Source: Suicoccus acidiformans (GTDB lineage Bacteria; Bacillota; Bacilli; Lactobacillales; Aerococcaceae). Taken from it: DNA of 64,000 bases. The position numbers and the translations under genes are program-made. The DNA lies in contig NZ_CP023434.1 in assembly GCF_003546865.1 (NCBI RefSeq), positions 558,001-622,000 of the forward strand. The letters are read 5' to 3'. The notes under the pieces were generated by a model, which worked only from the letters and a program-made list of their open reading frames with translations, searched no databases and was not told where the DNA came from. Of this stretch, positions 51,697 to 60,102 are shown one piece after another (position 1 is the stretch's first letter; the number at the start of each line of letters is the position of its first letter).

Positions 51697-53001
51697 ATGA
51701 AACCCTTCATCCAAAAAATACTTCTAACCGCGCTAACCTTAGGTGCCCTGAGCCCGCTCCAAGCCGTCTCAGCACAAGAACCCCTTAAAGTTGTCACGTC
51801 CTTCTACCCAATGTATGAATTTACCAAAGCCGTTGGTGGGGATCGTGTTGAAGTAGACATGCTCGTCAAAGGTGGCTCAGCCCCGCACGGTTATGAACCA
51901 AGTGCTGGAGATATTGCGGCCGTATCATCTGCGGATGTCTTCGTCTACAGCAGCGACGAAATGGAATACTGGGCGCAAAGCCTCTTAGGTAGCGTAGACA
52001 ATCCTGACTTAGTCGTCATTAAAGCCTCTGATAATGCCTTAGCCGGCCATGATCACGCCGATGATGGCCACGGTGAACCGGCAGAAGGTCATGACCATGA
52101 CCATGAGCATGACCACGCCCATGAACACGAACATGAGGCAGAAGGCGAAGATGCTCATAACCACGAGCACGAAACTAGCGAAGACGCTCATGACCACTCT
52201 GAGGCAGCGAATGGAGACATCACTGTCAAAGGTGTCGCCGATCACTATCACACGGGTGACGTCGTTACCTTGCAAGCGGAGACGGCACTGGCCGATGTAG
52301 CTGCTTGGCAGTGGCAAAGTCGTGCGAATGATAGCGAAGACTGGCAAAATCTCGAAGGCCAGACAGAACCTTTGCTTGAAAAAGAAGCTGGCGAAGGTAG
52401 TATCCAGTACCAAGTGCAGGCACTAGATGGGGACGGCCATGTTCTAGCAACGAGTACCCCAGTTGACATTCATGTGGATAACCACGGCGAACTTGACCCG
52501 CATACTTGGCTGGACCCAGTTGCTGTCCAAGACCAAATCGACCGCATCCAAGCCGGACTCAGCGAGGCCGACCCTGAAGGCGCAGAGACCTTTGCACATA
52601 ACGCCTCCACTTTCAAAAAGGAACTCGATCAGCTCGACAGCGAATATCGCCAAGCTTTTGAAGGTGCACAGCAACGCACTTTTGTTGTTCAACACGAAGC
52701 TTTCGGTCACTTAGCTGAACGCTACAACTTAGAGCAAATCTCCGTAGGTGGCCTGTCCACTGAAGTAGAGCCTAGCCCAGCCCGTATTGGAGAAATTACG
52801 TCCCTTATTAAAGATCTTGATATATCCGTCATTTACTACCAAGAAGGTGGGAATACGTCGATTGCGCAAACGATTGCCGCAGAGACCAATACCGATATTG
52901 CTCAGCTCTACGACTTGGAAGTTGCACCGCAAGAAGGGCAACTGTCTTACTTAGACGCCATGCGCGCTAATCTGGAAGCCTTGCAGCTGACAATTAAATA
53001 A
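51697..53001 (+). CDS. adcA: Zinc ABC transporter substrate-binding protein AdcA/ZnuA-like
   Basis: This 434-residue solute-binding protein of cluster A-I has a signal peptide (cut near VSA|QE). The N-terminal lobe (VVTSFYPMYEFTKAVGGDRVEVDML, GSAPHGYEPS with the first ligand His) is followed by a very His-rich loop (residues ~115-168). An inserted Ig-like module (~173-265) related to that in the neighbouring ZinT protein comes next, then DPHTWLDPV with the second ligand, VVQHEAFGHLAERYN with the third and the C-terminal acidic ligand region YYQEGGNTS. Unlike typical AdcA it lacks both a lipobox cysteine and a C-terminal ZinT domain. No permease or ATPase gene is nearby. Confidence 0.93.
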   Translation: MKPFIQKILLTALTLGALSPLQAVSAQEPLKVVTSFYPMYEFTKAVGGDRVEVDMLVKGGSAPHGYEPSAGDIAAVSSADVFVYSSDEMEYWAQSLLGSVDNPDLVVIKASDNALAGHDHADDGHGEPAEGHDHDHEHDHAHEHEHEAEGEDAHNHEHETSEDAHDHSEAANGDITVKGVADHYHTGDVVTLQAETALADVAAWQWQSRANDSEDWQNLEGQTEPLLEKEAGEGSIQYQVQALDGDGHVLATSTPVDIHVDNHGELDPHTWLDPVAVQDQIDRIQAGLSEADPEGAETFAHNASTFKKELDQLDSEYRQAFEGAQQRTFVVQHEAFGHLAERYNLEQISVGGLSTEVEPSPARIGEITSLIKDLDISVIYYQEGGNTSIAQTIAAETNTDIAQLYDLEVAPQEGQLSYLDAMRANLEALQLTIK

Positions 53002-53010
53002 AAAAAGAAA

Positions 53011-53037
53011 ACTCGAGCACGAAAGCTCGAGTTTTTA
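53011..53037. terminator. Bidirectional terminator between adcA and the minus-strand zinc genes
   Basis: ACTCGAGC (53011-53018) and GCTCGAGT (53025-53032) pair perfectly with AAA/TTT extensions on both sides, so it works for converging transcripts. Confidence 0.88.
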
Positions 53038-53040
53038 TAT

Positions 53041-53148
53041 TTACTTGCCTCTTTTACTTTCCCGAATTACCTTCCGGGCTCGTTTACGAGTTTTGATGTT
53101 GGGACTATTTAAATACCGGTAGGCTGCTGCTAAACTCATCTTTTGCAT
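53041..53148 (-). CDS. 35-residue basic protein of the zinc-starvation operon
   Basis: The frame begins MQKMSLAAAYRYLNSPNIK and continues with a strongly basic tail (RKRARK ... SKRGK). AGGAGG lies six bases upstream of its ATG and it follows the S14 gene by 11 bases, so it is well supported although very small. It resembles short proteins annotated in Lactobacillales as putative metal homeostasis proteins; I recall this from memory and cannot verify it. The shared Zur-controlled promoter supports a role in zinc limitation. Function unknown. Confidence 0.7.
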   Translation of the reverse strand: MQKMSLAAAYRYLNSPNIKTRKRARKVIRESKRGK

Positions 53149-53159
53149 GGAATTCCTCC

Positions 53160-53429
53160 TTACCAACTAGCTTTCTTGACGCCAGGGATTAAGCCTTGGT
53201 GGGCCAGTTCACGGAATTTGACGCGGGATAGGCCGAATTTGCGCATGTAGCCACGTGGACGACCGTCAATACGGTCGCGGTTTCTTAAGCGGTTGGGATT
53301 GGAATCTTTCGGTAGTTTGGCGAGTGCTTGGTAGTCACCAGCCGCTTTTAGTTCGCGTCGTTTAGTCTCGTACTGGGCTATCAGCGCTTGTTGTCGTTTG
53401 TATTTTGCGATTTTTGCTTTCTTTGCCAT
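53160..53429 (-). CDS. rpsN: 30S ribosomal protein S14, zinc-independent paralogue
   Basis: This 89-residue S14 starts [20 protein letters not shown] and contains the universal [31 protein letters not shown] block. The CxxC...CxxC zinc ribbon of the short housekeeping S14 type is absent, so it is the longer C-minus form that replaces the zinc protein when zinc is scarce. It lies in a two-gene operon with a 35-residue protein, behind a strong promoter with a Zur box, and converges on the zinT-adcA operon. AAGGAGG precedes the ATG. Confidence 0.95.
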   Translation of the reverse strand: MAKKAKIAKYKRQQALIAQYETKRRELKAAGDYQALAKLPKDSNPNRLRNRDRIDGRPRGYMRKFGLSRVKFRELAHQGLIPGVKKASW

Positions 53430-53445
53430 AAGTTCCTCCTTGGTT

Positions 53446-53499
53446 AAATCGTAACAATTACTATTTGTATATCATAACAAGCCTGTCGGAGCTTGTCAA
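53446..53499 (-). promoter_or_regulatory. rpsN promoter with Zur box
   Basis: On the minus strand TTGACA (53494-53499), 17 bases and TATGAT (53471-53476) make a near-consensus promoter. The Zur-type box (53446-53466) directly follows and fits the known consensus (core TCGTAATNATTACGA) at 18 of 20 arm positions. Layout is the same as at zinT. Confidence 0.82.
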
Positions 53500-53586
53500 G
53501 CCCTTGACTTTTGAAGAAAATAATTAAATAATGATGTCAAATAACTCATGTTGTGCTAGGGTGAGTGGAGAAAGTGAGATGAATCT

Positions 53587-55038
53587 ATGAAGCTATCGAA
53601 GAAACATATGTGGGTCTTAGTGGCCTTGCTTGTCTTTGCTGTCATTGTTGCCTTGCCACTTCCGGCTGCTTTGACACCTCAAGGGCAAGTTGCCTTGGCG
53701 GTAATGGTTATGGCGGTGACCCTTTGGGTCAGTGAGGCCGTTCCTTATATCGTCAGTTCGATTATGATCGTTGGGATTGGTGCTGTCGCCATGGGACTGT
53801 CACCCACGTCGGATGGACTGTATGGGACGAAACAAGCCTTGCGCGAATTTCTAGCCGGCCTGGCGACCCCATCGTTGGCTCTTGTAGCAGGTGGGCTTTT
53901 TATCGCAGTTGCTATGGAAGAAACGGGTCTTCATAAACGCTTAGCCTTTATGATCTTGGACCGGATAGGGACGAAGCCACGTGATCTTGTCTTAGGTTTA
54001 ATTCTAGTCAGTGCAGCCATGGCTCTTTTTGTCCCATCGGCGACGGCTCGTTCCGGGGCTTTGATTCCGGTCGTAACAGGTATGATTGCTGCCTTGCAAC
54101 CGAAGAAGGGCAGTAAGTTGGAAGCTTTGCTGTTGATTGTGACAGTGCTGTCGATTTCTATTTGGTGTTTTGGCATTAAGACGTCAGCCGCCCAGAATCA
54201 AGTGGCCCTGTCCTTTATTAGTGCCAGCTACGGGGTAGAAATTTCTTGGCTCCAGTGGCTGATTTATGGTGGGCCTTTGGCGCTTTTGGTGAGTGTGGCT
54301 TTATATTTTATCGCACCACTACTTCTGCCAGTGGATGCAAGTGAGTACCGTTCAGATCCAGCTTTAATGCGCAGTGAGTTGGAAGCCTTAGGCCCTGTGA
54401 CGGTTCGGGAGAAGAAATTAATCGTCTATTCTTTAGCTTTATTAGGGCTATGGGCAACGGAGAAACTCATTCATCCCATTGATTCAACGACGGTAACTTT
54501 GTTTATCTTCATGCTCATGCTCCTGCCGAAAATTGGTATTATGGACTGGCAGGCGGTAGAAACCGGCACATCATGGGGAACGCTACTTACTTTCGCTATC
54601 GGTATCTCCTTGGGGACAATTCTGTTGAACACGGGCGCAGCTAGTTGGCTATCTGAGCAGACCCTTGGCGCTATGGGGGTAGAGTCGCTGTCGCCACTTG
54701 TCGTGACGCTACTCTTGAGTGTAGTCAGCGTCTTGATTCACCTCGGCTTTGCTAGTGCCACCAGCTTGGCTTCGGTCTTCATTCCGATTGTCATAGGCGT
54801 GGTGGAGCTGATGCCTATTTCCGCCACGACTGCTATCGGCATCATCATTATCCAAGCCTTTGTGGTAAGCTTTGGCTTTATTCTGCCTGTCAATACCCCA
54901 CAGAATATGCTCGCCTTTGCCACAGGTGGCTTCACTGCCCGTGATCTTCTCAAAATAGGACTCCCTCTCACTCTGATTGCCTTAGCAATTATCGGCGTGC
55001 TGGCAGGAAGCTATTGGCAGTGGGTTGGTTTGCTGTAG
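53587..55038 (+). CDS. SLC13/DASS-family anion transporter
   Basis: This 483-residue membrane protein of the divalent-anion:sodium symporter family has about 12-13 hydrophobic segments. Landmarks are the N-terminal ALPLPAALTPQGQVALAVMVMAVTLWVSEAVPY, MEETGLHKRLAFMILDRIG near residue 115, FVPSATARSGALIPVV near residue 150, and a C-terminal GFASATSLASVFIPIV and LPVNTPQNMLAF. Substrates in this family are citrate, C4-dicarboxylates, sulfate or similar; closeness to citrate-cycle genes suggests a di- or tricarboxylate, by inference. The ATG at 53587 has a weak GAGAAAGTGAG site. Confidence 0.87.
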   Translation: MKLSKKHMWVLVALLVFAVIVALPLPAALTPQGQVALAVMVMAVTLWVSEAVPYIVSSIMIVGIGAVAMGLSPTSDGLYGTKQALREFLAGLATPSLALVAGGLFIAVAMEETGLHKRLAFMILDRIGTKPRDLVLGLILVSAAMALFVPSATARSGALIPVVTGMIAALQPKKGSKLEALLLIVTVLSISIWCFGIKTSAAQNQVALSFISASYGVEISWLQWLIYGGPLALLVSVALYFIAPLLLPVDASEYRSDPALMRSELEALGPVTVREKKLIVYSLALLGLWATEKLIHPIDSTTVTLFIFMLMLLPKIGIMDWQAVETGTSWGTLLTFAIGISLGTILLNTGAASWLSEQTLGAMGVESLSPLVVTLLLSVVSVLIHLGFASATSLASVFIPIVIGVVELMPISATTAIGIIIIQAFVVSFGFILPVNTPQNMLAFATGGFTARDLLKIGLPLTLIALAIIGVLAGSYWQWVGLL

Positions 55039-55133
55039 TTTTTATTAGAAGCATCCTAATTGACCTTTCGATAGAAAGACGGTATACTGCACTTAGTGAA
55101 ATATTGTCTTAAATATTAAAGGAGGAATGCGCA

Positions 55134-55559
55134 ATGATGGAAATCGACTACAAAGATCATGGCAAGGAACCTTATGTGATTGACATTGAGAAAGCGACGC
55201 TTGAAAACGATAATTACCGGACAACATTGTGGACGGGTGAGCAATTACAATTAACGGTCATGACGATTCAACCAGGCGACGATATTGGCTTGGAAGTGCA
55301 CGAAGGCATTGACCAATTCTTGCGGATTGAAGAAGGTAAGGGCCTTTGCCAAATGGGTCCTACAGAAGACAACTTGAACGTCGAAGTAGAAGTTACTGAC
55401 GATTCAGGCATCTTCGTACCAGCCGACACGTGGCATAATGTTACGAATACTGGTGAAGGACCATTGCGCTTGTATACAATTTATGCAGGTCCAGACCACT
55501 TACCAGGTACAGTTCACCCAACGCATGAAGATGCGAAAAACGATCCGAACGAACACTAA
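55134..55559 (+). CDS. Small cupin-domain protein
   Basis: This 141-residue single-cupin protein shows both cupin motifs: PGDDIGLEVHEGIDQFLRIEEGKG (residues ~52-75) and PADTWHNVTNTGEGPLRLYTIY (residues ~101-122), with the metal ligands His, Glu and His. The C-terminal GPDHLPGTVHPTHEDAKND occurs in related mannose-6-phosphate-isomerase-like cupins. Substrate unknown. GGAGG precedes the ATG at 55134; the next ATG (55137) is equally possible. It stands alone between terminators. Confidence 0.83.
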   Translation: MMEIDYKDHGKEPYVIDIEKATLENDNYRTTLWTGEQLQLTVMTIQPGDDIGLEVHEGIDQFLRIEEGKGLCQMGPTEDNLNVEVEVTDDSGIFVPADTWHNVTNTGEGPLRLYTIYAGPDHLPGTVHPTHEDAKNDPNEH

Positions 55560-55583
55560 TCTAATCATTAAGCATTTAATGCT

Positions 55584-55631
55584 GAAAAGCCCTCAGAATT
55601 AGCTGTGAAAGCTGTTCTGGGGGCTTTTCCT
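55584..55631 (+). terminator. Terminator after the cupin gene
   Basis: GAAAAGCCC (55584-55592) with GGGCTTTTC (55621-55629), extended by AGAA/TTCT, forms a strong stem followed by CTTT. Confidence 0.8.
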
Positions 55632-55778
55632 TTGACAGAAACTTGCTGGAAAGAGAATGATGCATAGGATATTTCTGCCTATGTTACGTGGTTTAGTCAA
55701 TGATAGTACTCCCTGAGAGTTCAGGGTTATTTGCATGAATCTGGAAACGGCCATAACACATTTCCTCACCCAATTCAG

Positions 55779-55810
55779 CAAAAAAACGGGCGCTCCTTTC
55801 TAAGAACGCC
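55779..55810 (-). terminator. acnA terminator
   Basis: On the minus strand GGCGTTCTT pairs with AAGGAGCGCC (minor mismatch) and is followed by a seven-base T-run, 20 bases after the acnA stop. Confidence 0.82.
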
Positions 55811-55830
55811 GAGTGAGTCGCTTGCTTGGC

Positions 55831-58533
55831 TTACCCCACAGCCTTGTCTCGAATTACGTATGGCAGAATACCTCCGTGTTTGTAGTAGGCGATGTCTGCG
55901 CTGGAGTCTATCCGCGCGAGGGCTGAAAATACCGTTACAGCGCCCGTTTGGGGATGGCTTGCAGTAACTTTGATGACGTCGTGAATGCCTAAGCTATCAC
56001 TGACAGGAATATCAAAGATTTCTTGGCCGGTCAAGCCGAGACTGTCAGCATCTTGGCCATCCATAAATTGCAAGGGTAGTATGCCCATCATAACCAGGTT
56101 GGCCCGGTGGATGCGTTCGAAGGATTTAGCAATGACCGCTTTGACATTGAGTAAATTCACACCTTTGGCAGCCCAGTCGCGCGAGGAGCCCATGCCATAG
56201 TCCTTGCCAGCCAGAATAACGGTGCCGATGCCAGCTGCCTTGTAGCGCATGGATGCGTCGTACATGCTCAATACGTTGCCACTTGGCCAGTGGGTTGTGT
56301 AGCCACCTATCTTGCCTTGGGCGAGTTGGTTGCTAATGAGGATATTGGCTAAGGTACCCCGCATCATTACTTCATGGTTGCCCCGCCGCGAACCGTAGGA
56401 GTTAAAGTCGAAGAAATCAACCCCATGTTCGGTTAAATAACTACCGGCGGGTGAGTGTTTAGCAATAGCCCCAGCTGGCGAAATATGGTCCGTTGTTACG
56501 GAGTCACCAAATTTCGCCAGAACGTGAAGGCCTTCTAAAGATTCAATAGCCTGCGTTGTCTGCTCCATCCCGTCGAAATAAGGTGGGTTTTGAATGTAGG
56601 TGGAGGCTGGATCCCATTGGTAGACCGGATCATCGTTGGTTTCCAGTTCCTGCCACTGAGCATTATCCTCGTAGAGGGTGAGATAATTATCTGCATAGAT
56701 TTTCCGGGTGACATAACGTTGAACGTAGTCTTGAATTTCATCGTCACTTGGCCAAATATCACTCAAATATACGGGCTTGCCTTCGGCGTCGGTTCCCAGA
56801 GGCTCCTCCGTTAAGTCGATATCGATACGTCCAGCCAGAGCAAAGGCAATGACCAGAGGCGGGGATGCCAGGAAGTTAGCTTGAATATCAGGGTTGATTC
56901 GCCCTTCAAAGTTGCGGTTGCCCGATAGAACGGCAGCCGAGATGAGCTGGTTGTCTTGAATTAACTGGGATAGTTCAGGGTCTAAAGGACCGGAGTTGCC
57001 GATACACGTCGTGCAGCCATAGCCTACGACGTTGAAGCCGAGTTCAGCTAAGTAAGGCAGAAGCCCGGCATTTTGGTAGTAGTCGGTGACGGTTTTAGAG
57101 CCGGGAGCCAGTGATGTCTTGACATAGTTAGGCACGGTGAGACCTCGTTCTACAGCATTCTTGGCCAAAAGTCCGGCTGCCATCATAACTGAAGGATTGG
57201 ATGTATTGGTACAGGACGTAATGGCTGCGATGAAAAGGGCGCCGTGGCGTAGTTCGATCGCTTCGCCTTGGTAGTTAGCCTGGACGACTTTCTCCGCTGC
57301 CAGCGGATCTAAGCCAAAGCCGTGGTTGCCTGCTTCATGGGTCAGGCTTGTTTGGAAGGCTTTCTGGGCATCTTTGAGGTAAATCCGGTCTTGCGGGCGC
57401 TTCGGACCAGCGATTGAAGTTTGCACGTTGGCTAAATCCAAGGATAAGCGCAGACTGTAAACAATGTTACTGGTGTCTTCCTTCCATAGGTGGTTGGTCT
57501 TGGCATAAGTTTCTACCAGAGCTATTTGCTCATTGGAACGGTTGGTTAGCTTTAAGTAAGCCAAAGTTTCGGTATCGATTGGGAAGTAACCTACAGTTGC
57601 GCCGTATTCCGGGGCCATATTTGAAATAGTCGCCCGGTCGGCTAGGCTCAAATGCTCAAGCCCATCGCCAAAATATTCTACGAACTTACCTACCACATTA
57701 TGTTGGCGTAACAATTCCGTAATTGCTAGAACTAAGTCTGTCGCATTCACTTCCGGTGCTAATTGACCGGTTAACTCGACACCAACGACTTCAGGAATCG
57801 GGTTATAGGAGAATTGGCCGAGCATGGCCGCTTCAGCCTCAATACCCCCGACCCCCCAACCGAGTACGCCCAGGGCATTGACCATCGGGGTATGTGAATC
57901 TGTTCCAAAGACCGAGTCAGGTGCGGCGAGTCGCTCACCGGCGTCATCTTCCGTGACATTCACGACGTCGGCCAAGTATTCGATATTTACCTGGTGAACA
58001 ATCCCGGTGTTATTCGGGACAACTTTGAAATTATCAAAAGCCGTTTGGGCCCATTTGATAAACTTATAGCGCTCATCATTGCGCTCAAATTCCTTCGCCT
58101 GATTCTTCATCATAGCAGCGTCATCTCCGAAGAAATCGACTTGGACCGAGTGGTCGATGACTAAATCCACGGGAATATCCGGGTTAATAGCGTCGGGATT
58201 TAAGTCAAACTGCGCCATCGCCTCCCGCATCGAAGCCAAGTCGACAATCGCCGGCACACCAGTGAAGTCTTGCAAAATAACTCTTTGTGGTTTAAAAGGA
58301 TACTCCGCCTGGTTCTGGGTAGTTTGAAAGTTGAGTAAATCATCCAGATGCTTTTCCTTTACGCGGTCATTATCAAATTGCCGGAGGGCAGATTCCAGCA
58401 AGATACGAATCGAATAGGGTAAGCGCTTGATGTCAACATGTTTATCCGCACCCAGGGCCTGAATATCGTAGTAACGGTAATCTATGCCGGAACTGGTCAG
58501 GGTTTTGGCGTAAGTTTTTTTGTTAAAGGTCAT
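55831..58533 (-). CDS. acnA: Aconitate hydratase
   Basis: This 900-residue aconitase A/IRP1-type enzyme isomerises citrate to isocitrate with a [4Fe-4S] cluster. The cluster cysteines are visible in AITSCTNTSNPSVM (near residue 437) and GCTTCIGNSGPL (near residue 505). Also seen are DSVFGTDSHTPMVNALGVLGWGVGGIEAEAAM (near residue 208) and, in the swivel domain, GMGSSRDWAAKGVNLL (near residue 780). Its ribosome site AGAGGAG lies in the last codons of citrate synthase, two bases separate the genes, and both should be translated from one mRNA. Confidence 0.97.
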   Translation of the reverse strand: MTFNKKTYAKTLTSSGIDYRYYDIQALGADKHVDIKRLPYSIRILLESALRQFDNDRVKEKHLDDLLNFQTTQNQAEYPFKPQRVILQDFTGVPAIVDLASMREAMAQFDLNPDAINPDIPVDLVIDHSVQVDFFGDDAAMMKNQAKEFERNDERYKFIKWAQTAFDNFKVVPNNTGIVHQVNIEYLADVVNVTEDDAGERLAAPDSVFGTDSHTPMVNALGVLGWGVGGIEAEAAMLGQFSYNPIPEVVGVELTGQLAPEVNATDLVLAITELLRQHNVVGKFVEYFGDGLEHLSLADRATISNMAPEYGATVGYFPIDTETLAYLKLTNRSNEQIALVETYAKTNHLWKEDTSNIVYSLRLSLDLANVQTSIAGPKRPQDRIYLKDAQKAFQTSLTHEAGNHGFGLDPLAAEKVVQANYQGEAIELRHGALFIAAITSCTNTSNPSVMMAAGLLAKNAVERGLTVPNYVKTSLAPGSKTVTDYYQNAGLLPYLAELGFNVVGYGCTTCIGNSGPLDPELSQLIQDNQLISAAVLSGNRNFEGRINPDIQANFLASPPLVIAFALAGRIDIDLTEEPLGTDAEGKPVYLSDIWPSDDEIQDYVQRYVTRKIYADNYLTLYEDNAQWQELETNDDPVYQWDPASTYIQNPPYFDGMEQTTQAIESLEGLHVLAKFGDSVTTDHISPAGAIAKHSPAGSYLTEHGVDFFDFNSYGSRRGNHEVMMRGTLANILISNQLAQGKIGGYTTHWPSGNVLSMYDASMRYKAAGIGTVILAGKDYGMGSSRDWAAKGVNLLNVKAVIAKSFERIHRANLVMMGILPLQFMDGQDADSLGLTGQEIFDIPVSDSLGIHDVIKVTASHPQTGAVTVFSALARIDSSADIAYYKHGGILPYVIRDKAVG

Positions 58534-58535
58534 AG

Positions 58536-59912
58536 TTAAACTCCTCTCTTGCGGTCAGCCATTGGGATATAGGTGTGCTCTTCTTGAAGGGTAATATAAG
58601 CAGGACGCATGATCTTCCCATCAGATGTCTGCTCCAGAATATGGGCGAGCCAGCCAGCCATCCGCGCCGTGGCGAAAATAGGTGTATATAAGGCAGGCGG
58701 AATATTCAATAGTTGGTAAACAATCCCCGAATACAAGTCGACATTGGCACAAATTTCGAAATCGTCGCCTTTCTTCTCCTTCATGAGGCGCTTAGTGGTC
58801 TCTTCAATTAGGCTGGCGATTTCTAAACGTTCTCGCCATACAGGCTTGTCTTGGCTCATCGTTTCTAAAGCGGACTTGAGTAACTGGGCTCTTGGGTCAG
58901 ATTTTGTATAGACTGCGTGGCCCATCCCGTAAATAACGCCTGATTTATCATAAGCTTTCCCGTCAAGAACTCGTCTTAAGTAAGCCTCGATGTCAGCTGG
59001 ATTATGGGGGTCACTTACTTGGTCGATGATGTCGTTAATCATCTCCATCGCCTTCAAGTTGGCTCCCCCGTGCTTGATTCCTTTTAAGGAGCCGACGGCA
59101 GCTGTCAAAGTAGAATAAATATCTGTCCCCGATGAGGAGATAACATTTGTCGTGAAAGCCGAGTTATTCCCACCCCCATGTTCAGCATGCACAATCAGCA
59201 ATAAGTCCAGAATTCGTACTTCTTCTGCAGTATAATCACAGTTCGGGCGAATCATATGCAGAATATTCTCCGCTGAACTCGCAAAAATCGGTGCATGCAA
59301 AACAAGGGATTGTTGCTTGAAATAATGCTCTTGGGCCATATACCCATAGGCAATCATGGTTGGCATTTTGGCGAGGATATGTAGGCCTTTGTCTAAGAGT
59401 GCTTTTAAGCTGGTATTATCAGGTTCACTGTCATAAGAATACAGGGCGAGAATCATCCGCTGTAAATAATTCATAATATGGTTGGACGGCTGACTCAAAA
59501 TAACACTTTCCTTAAATTGCTCCGGCAGATGCCTGCCTGCATTTAAATAAGCCTCAAATTGCGTCAAATCAGATACATTAGGCAGTTCGTTGAAAAGTAA
59601 GAGATATACAACTTCTTCGTAGCCTAAGCGCTGATCTGCTTCTAGACCTTGAATAATATTGTACAAATCAATTCCTCGGTAGAACATGCGTCCATCCGTG
59701 GGAATGACCTGGTCGCCCTTCGTTTCATAGCCGATAACGCTAGAAATACGTGTGACGCCAACATTCACGCCGGTTCCATTAGCATTTCGCAAACCGCGCT
59801 TAACATCGTTGCGAACGTATTCTTTCGGTGAGATTTTGCTGGCTTTGGTAGCTAACTGGGTGTATCGATCCAGCTCTCGGGCAGTACCCATCCTGTGTCC
59901 CCTTGTAAGCAT
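58536..59912 (-). CDS. gltA: Citrate synthase
   Basis: This 458-residue Si-type citrate synthase condenses acetyl-CoA and oxaloacetate. Seen are GRMFYRGIDLYNIIQGLE (near residue 80), HILEQT and catalytic His residues in VHAEHGGGNNSAFT (near residue 245) and YGMGHAVYTKSDPRAQLL (near residue 325). The N-terminus is about 60-70 residues longer than in the common ~370-residue Bacillus enzymes, as in some clostridial-type synthases; GGAGG lies eight bases before the ATG at 59912. First gene of the gltA-acnA operon, divergent from icd. Confidence 0.95.
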   Translation of the reverse strand: MLTRGHRMGTARELDRYTQLATKASKISPKEYVRNDVKRGLRNANGTGVNVGVTRISSVIGYETKGDQVIPTDGRMFYRGIDLYNIIQGLEADQRLGYEEVVYLLLFNELPNVSDLTQFEAYLNAGRHLPEQFKESVILSQPSNHIMNYLQRMILALYSYDSEPDNTSLKALLDKGLHILAKMPTMIAYGYMAQEHYFKQQSLVLHAPIFASSAENILHMIRPNCDYTAEEVRILDLLLIVHAEHGGGNNSAFTTNVISSSGTDIYSTLTAAVGSLKGIKHGGANLKAMEMINDIIDQVSDPHNPADIEAYLRRVLDGKAYDKSGVIYGMGHAVYTKSDPRAQLLKSALETMSQDKPVWRERLEIASLIEETTKRLMKEKKGDDFEICANVDLYSGIVYQLLNIPPALYTPIFATARMAGWLAHILEQTSDGKIMRPAYITLQEEHTYIPMADRKRGV

Positions 59913-60019
59913 GGTGACCCTCCTTAAATAAGTTAAATAAGTGCTTGTAAAAACAAACAGAATGAACTAAAATAAGTGCAATATGAGAAAAGTTCATCTG
60001 TTGTTAATGTATTATATCC

Positions 60020-60061
60020 AGAACAATTTGTTTTGTCTAGGGATTTCTGAATAATTGTTCT
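60020..60061. promoter_or_regulatory. Inverted repeat in the gltA-icd divergent gap
   Basis: AGAACAATT (60020-60028) and AATTGTTCT (60053-60061) are perfect complements separated by 24 bases within the 190-base gap. TTAAATAAG is also repeated in tandem just upstream of gltA (59923-59941). Either could be an operator for citrate-responsive control; no known consensus is matched. Confidence 0.35.
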
Positions 60062-60102
60062 AAAAGATATACAAAATTGTATGAAAGTCGGAGGAATCTA
60101 AG

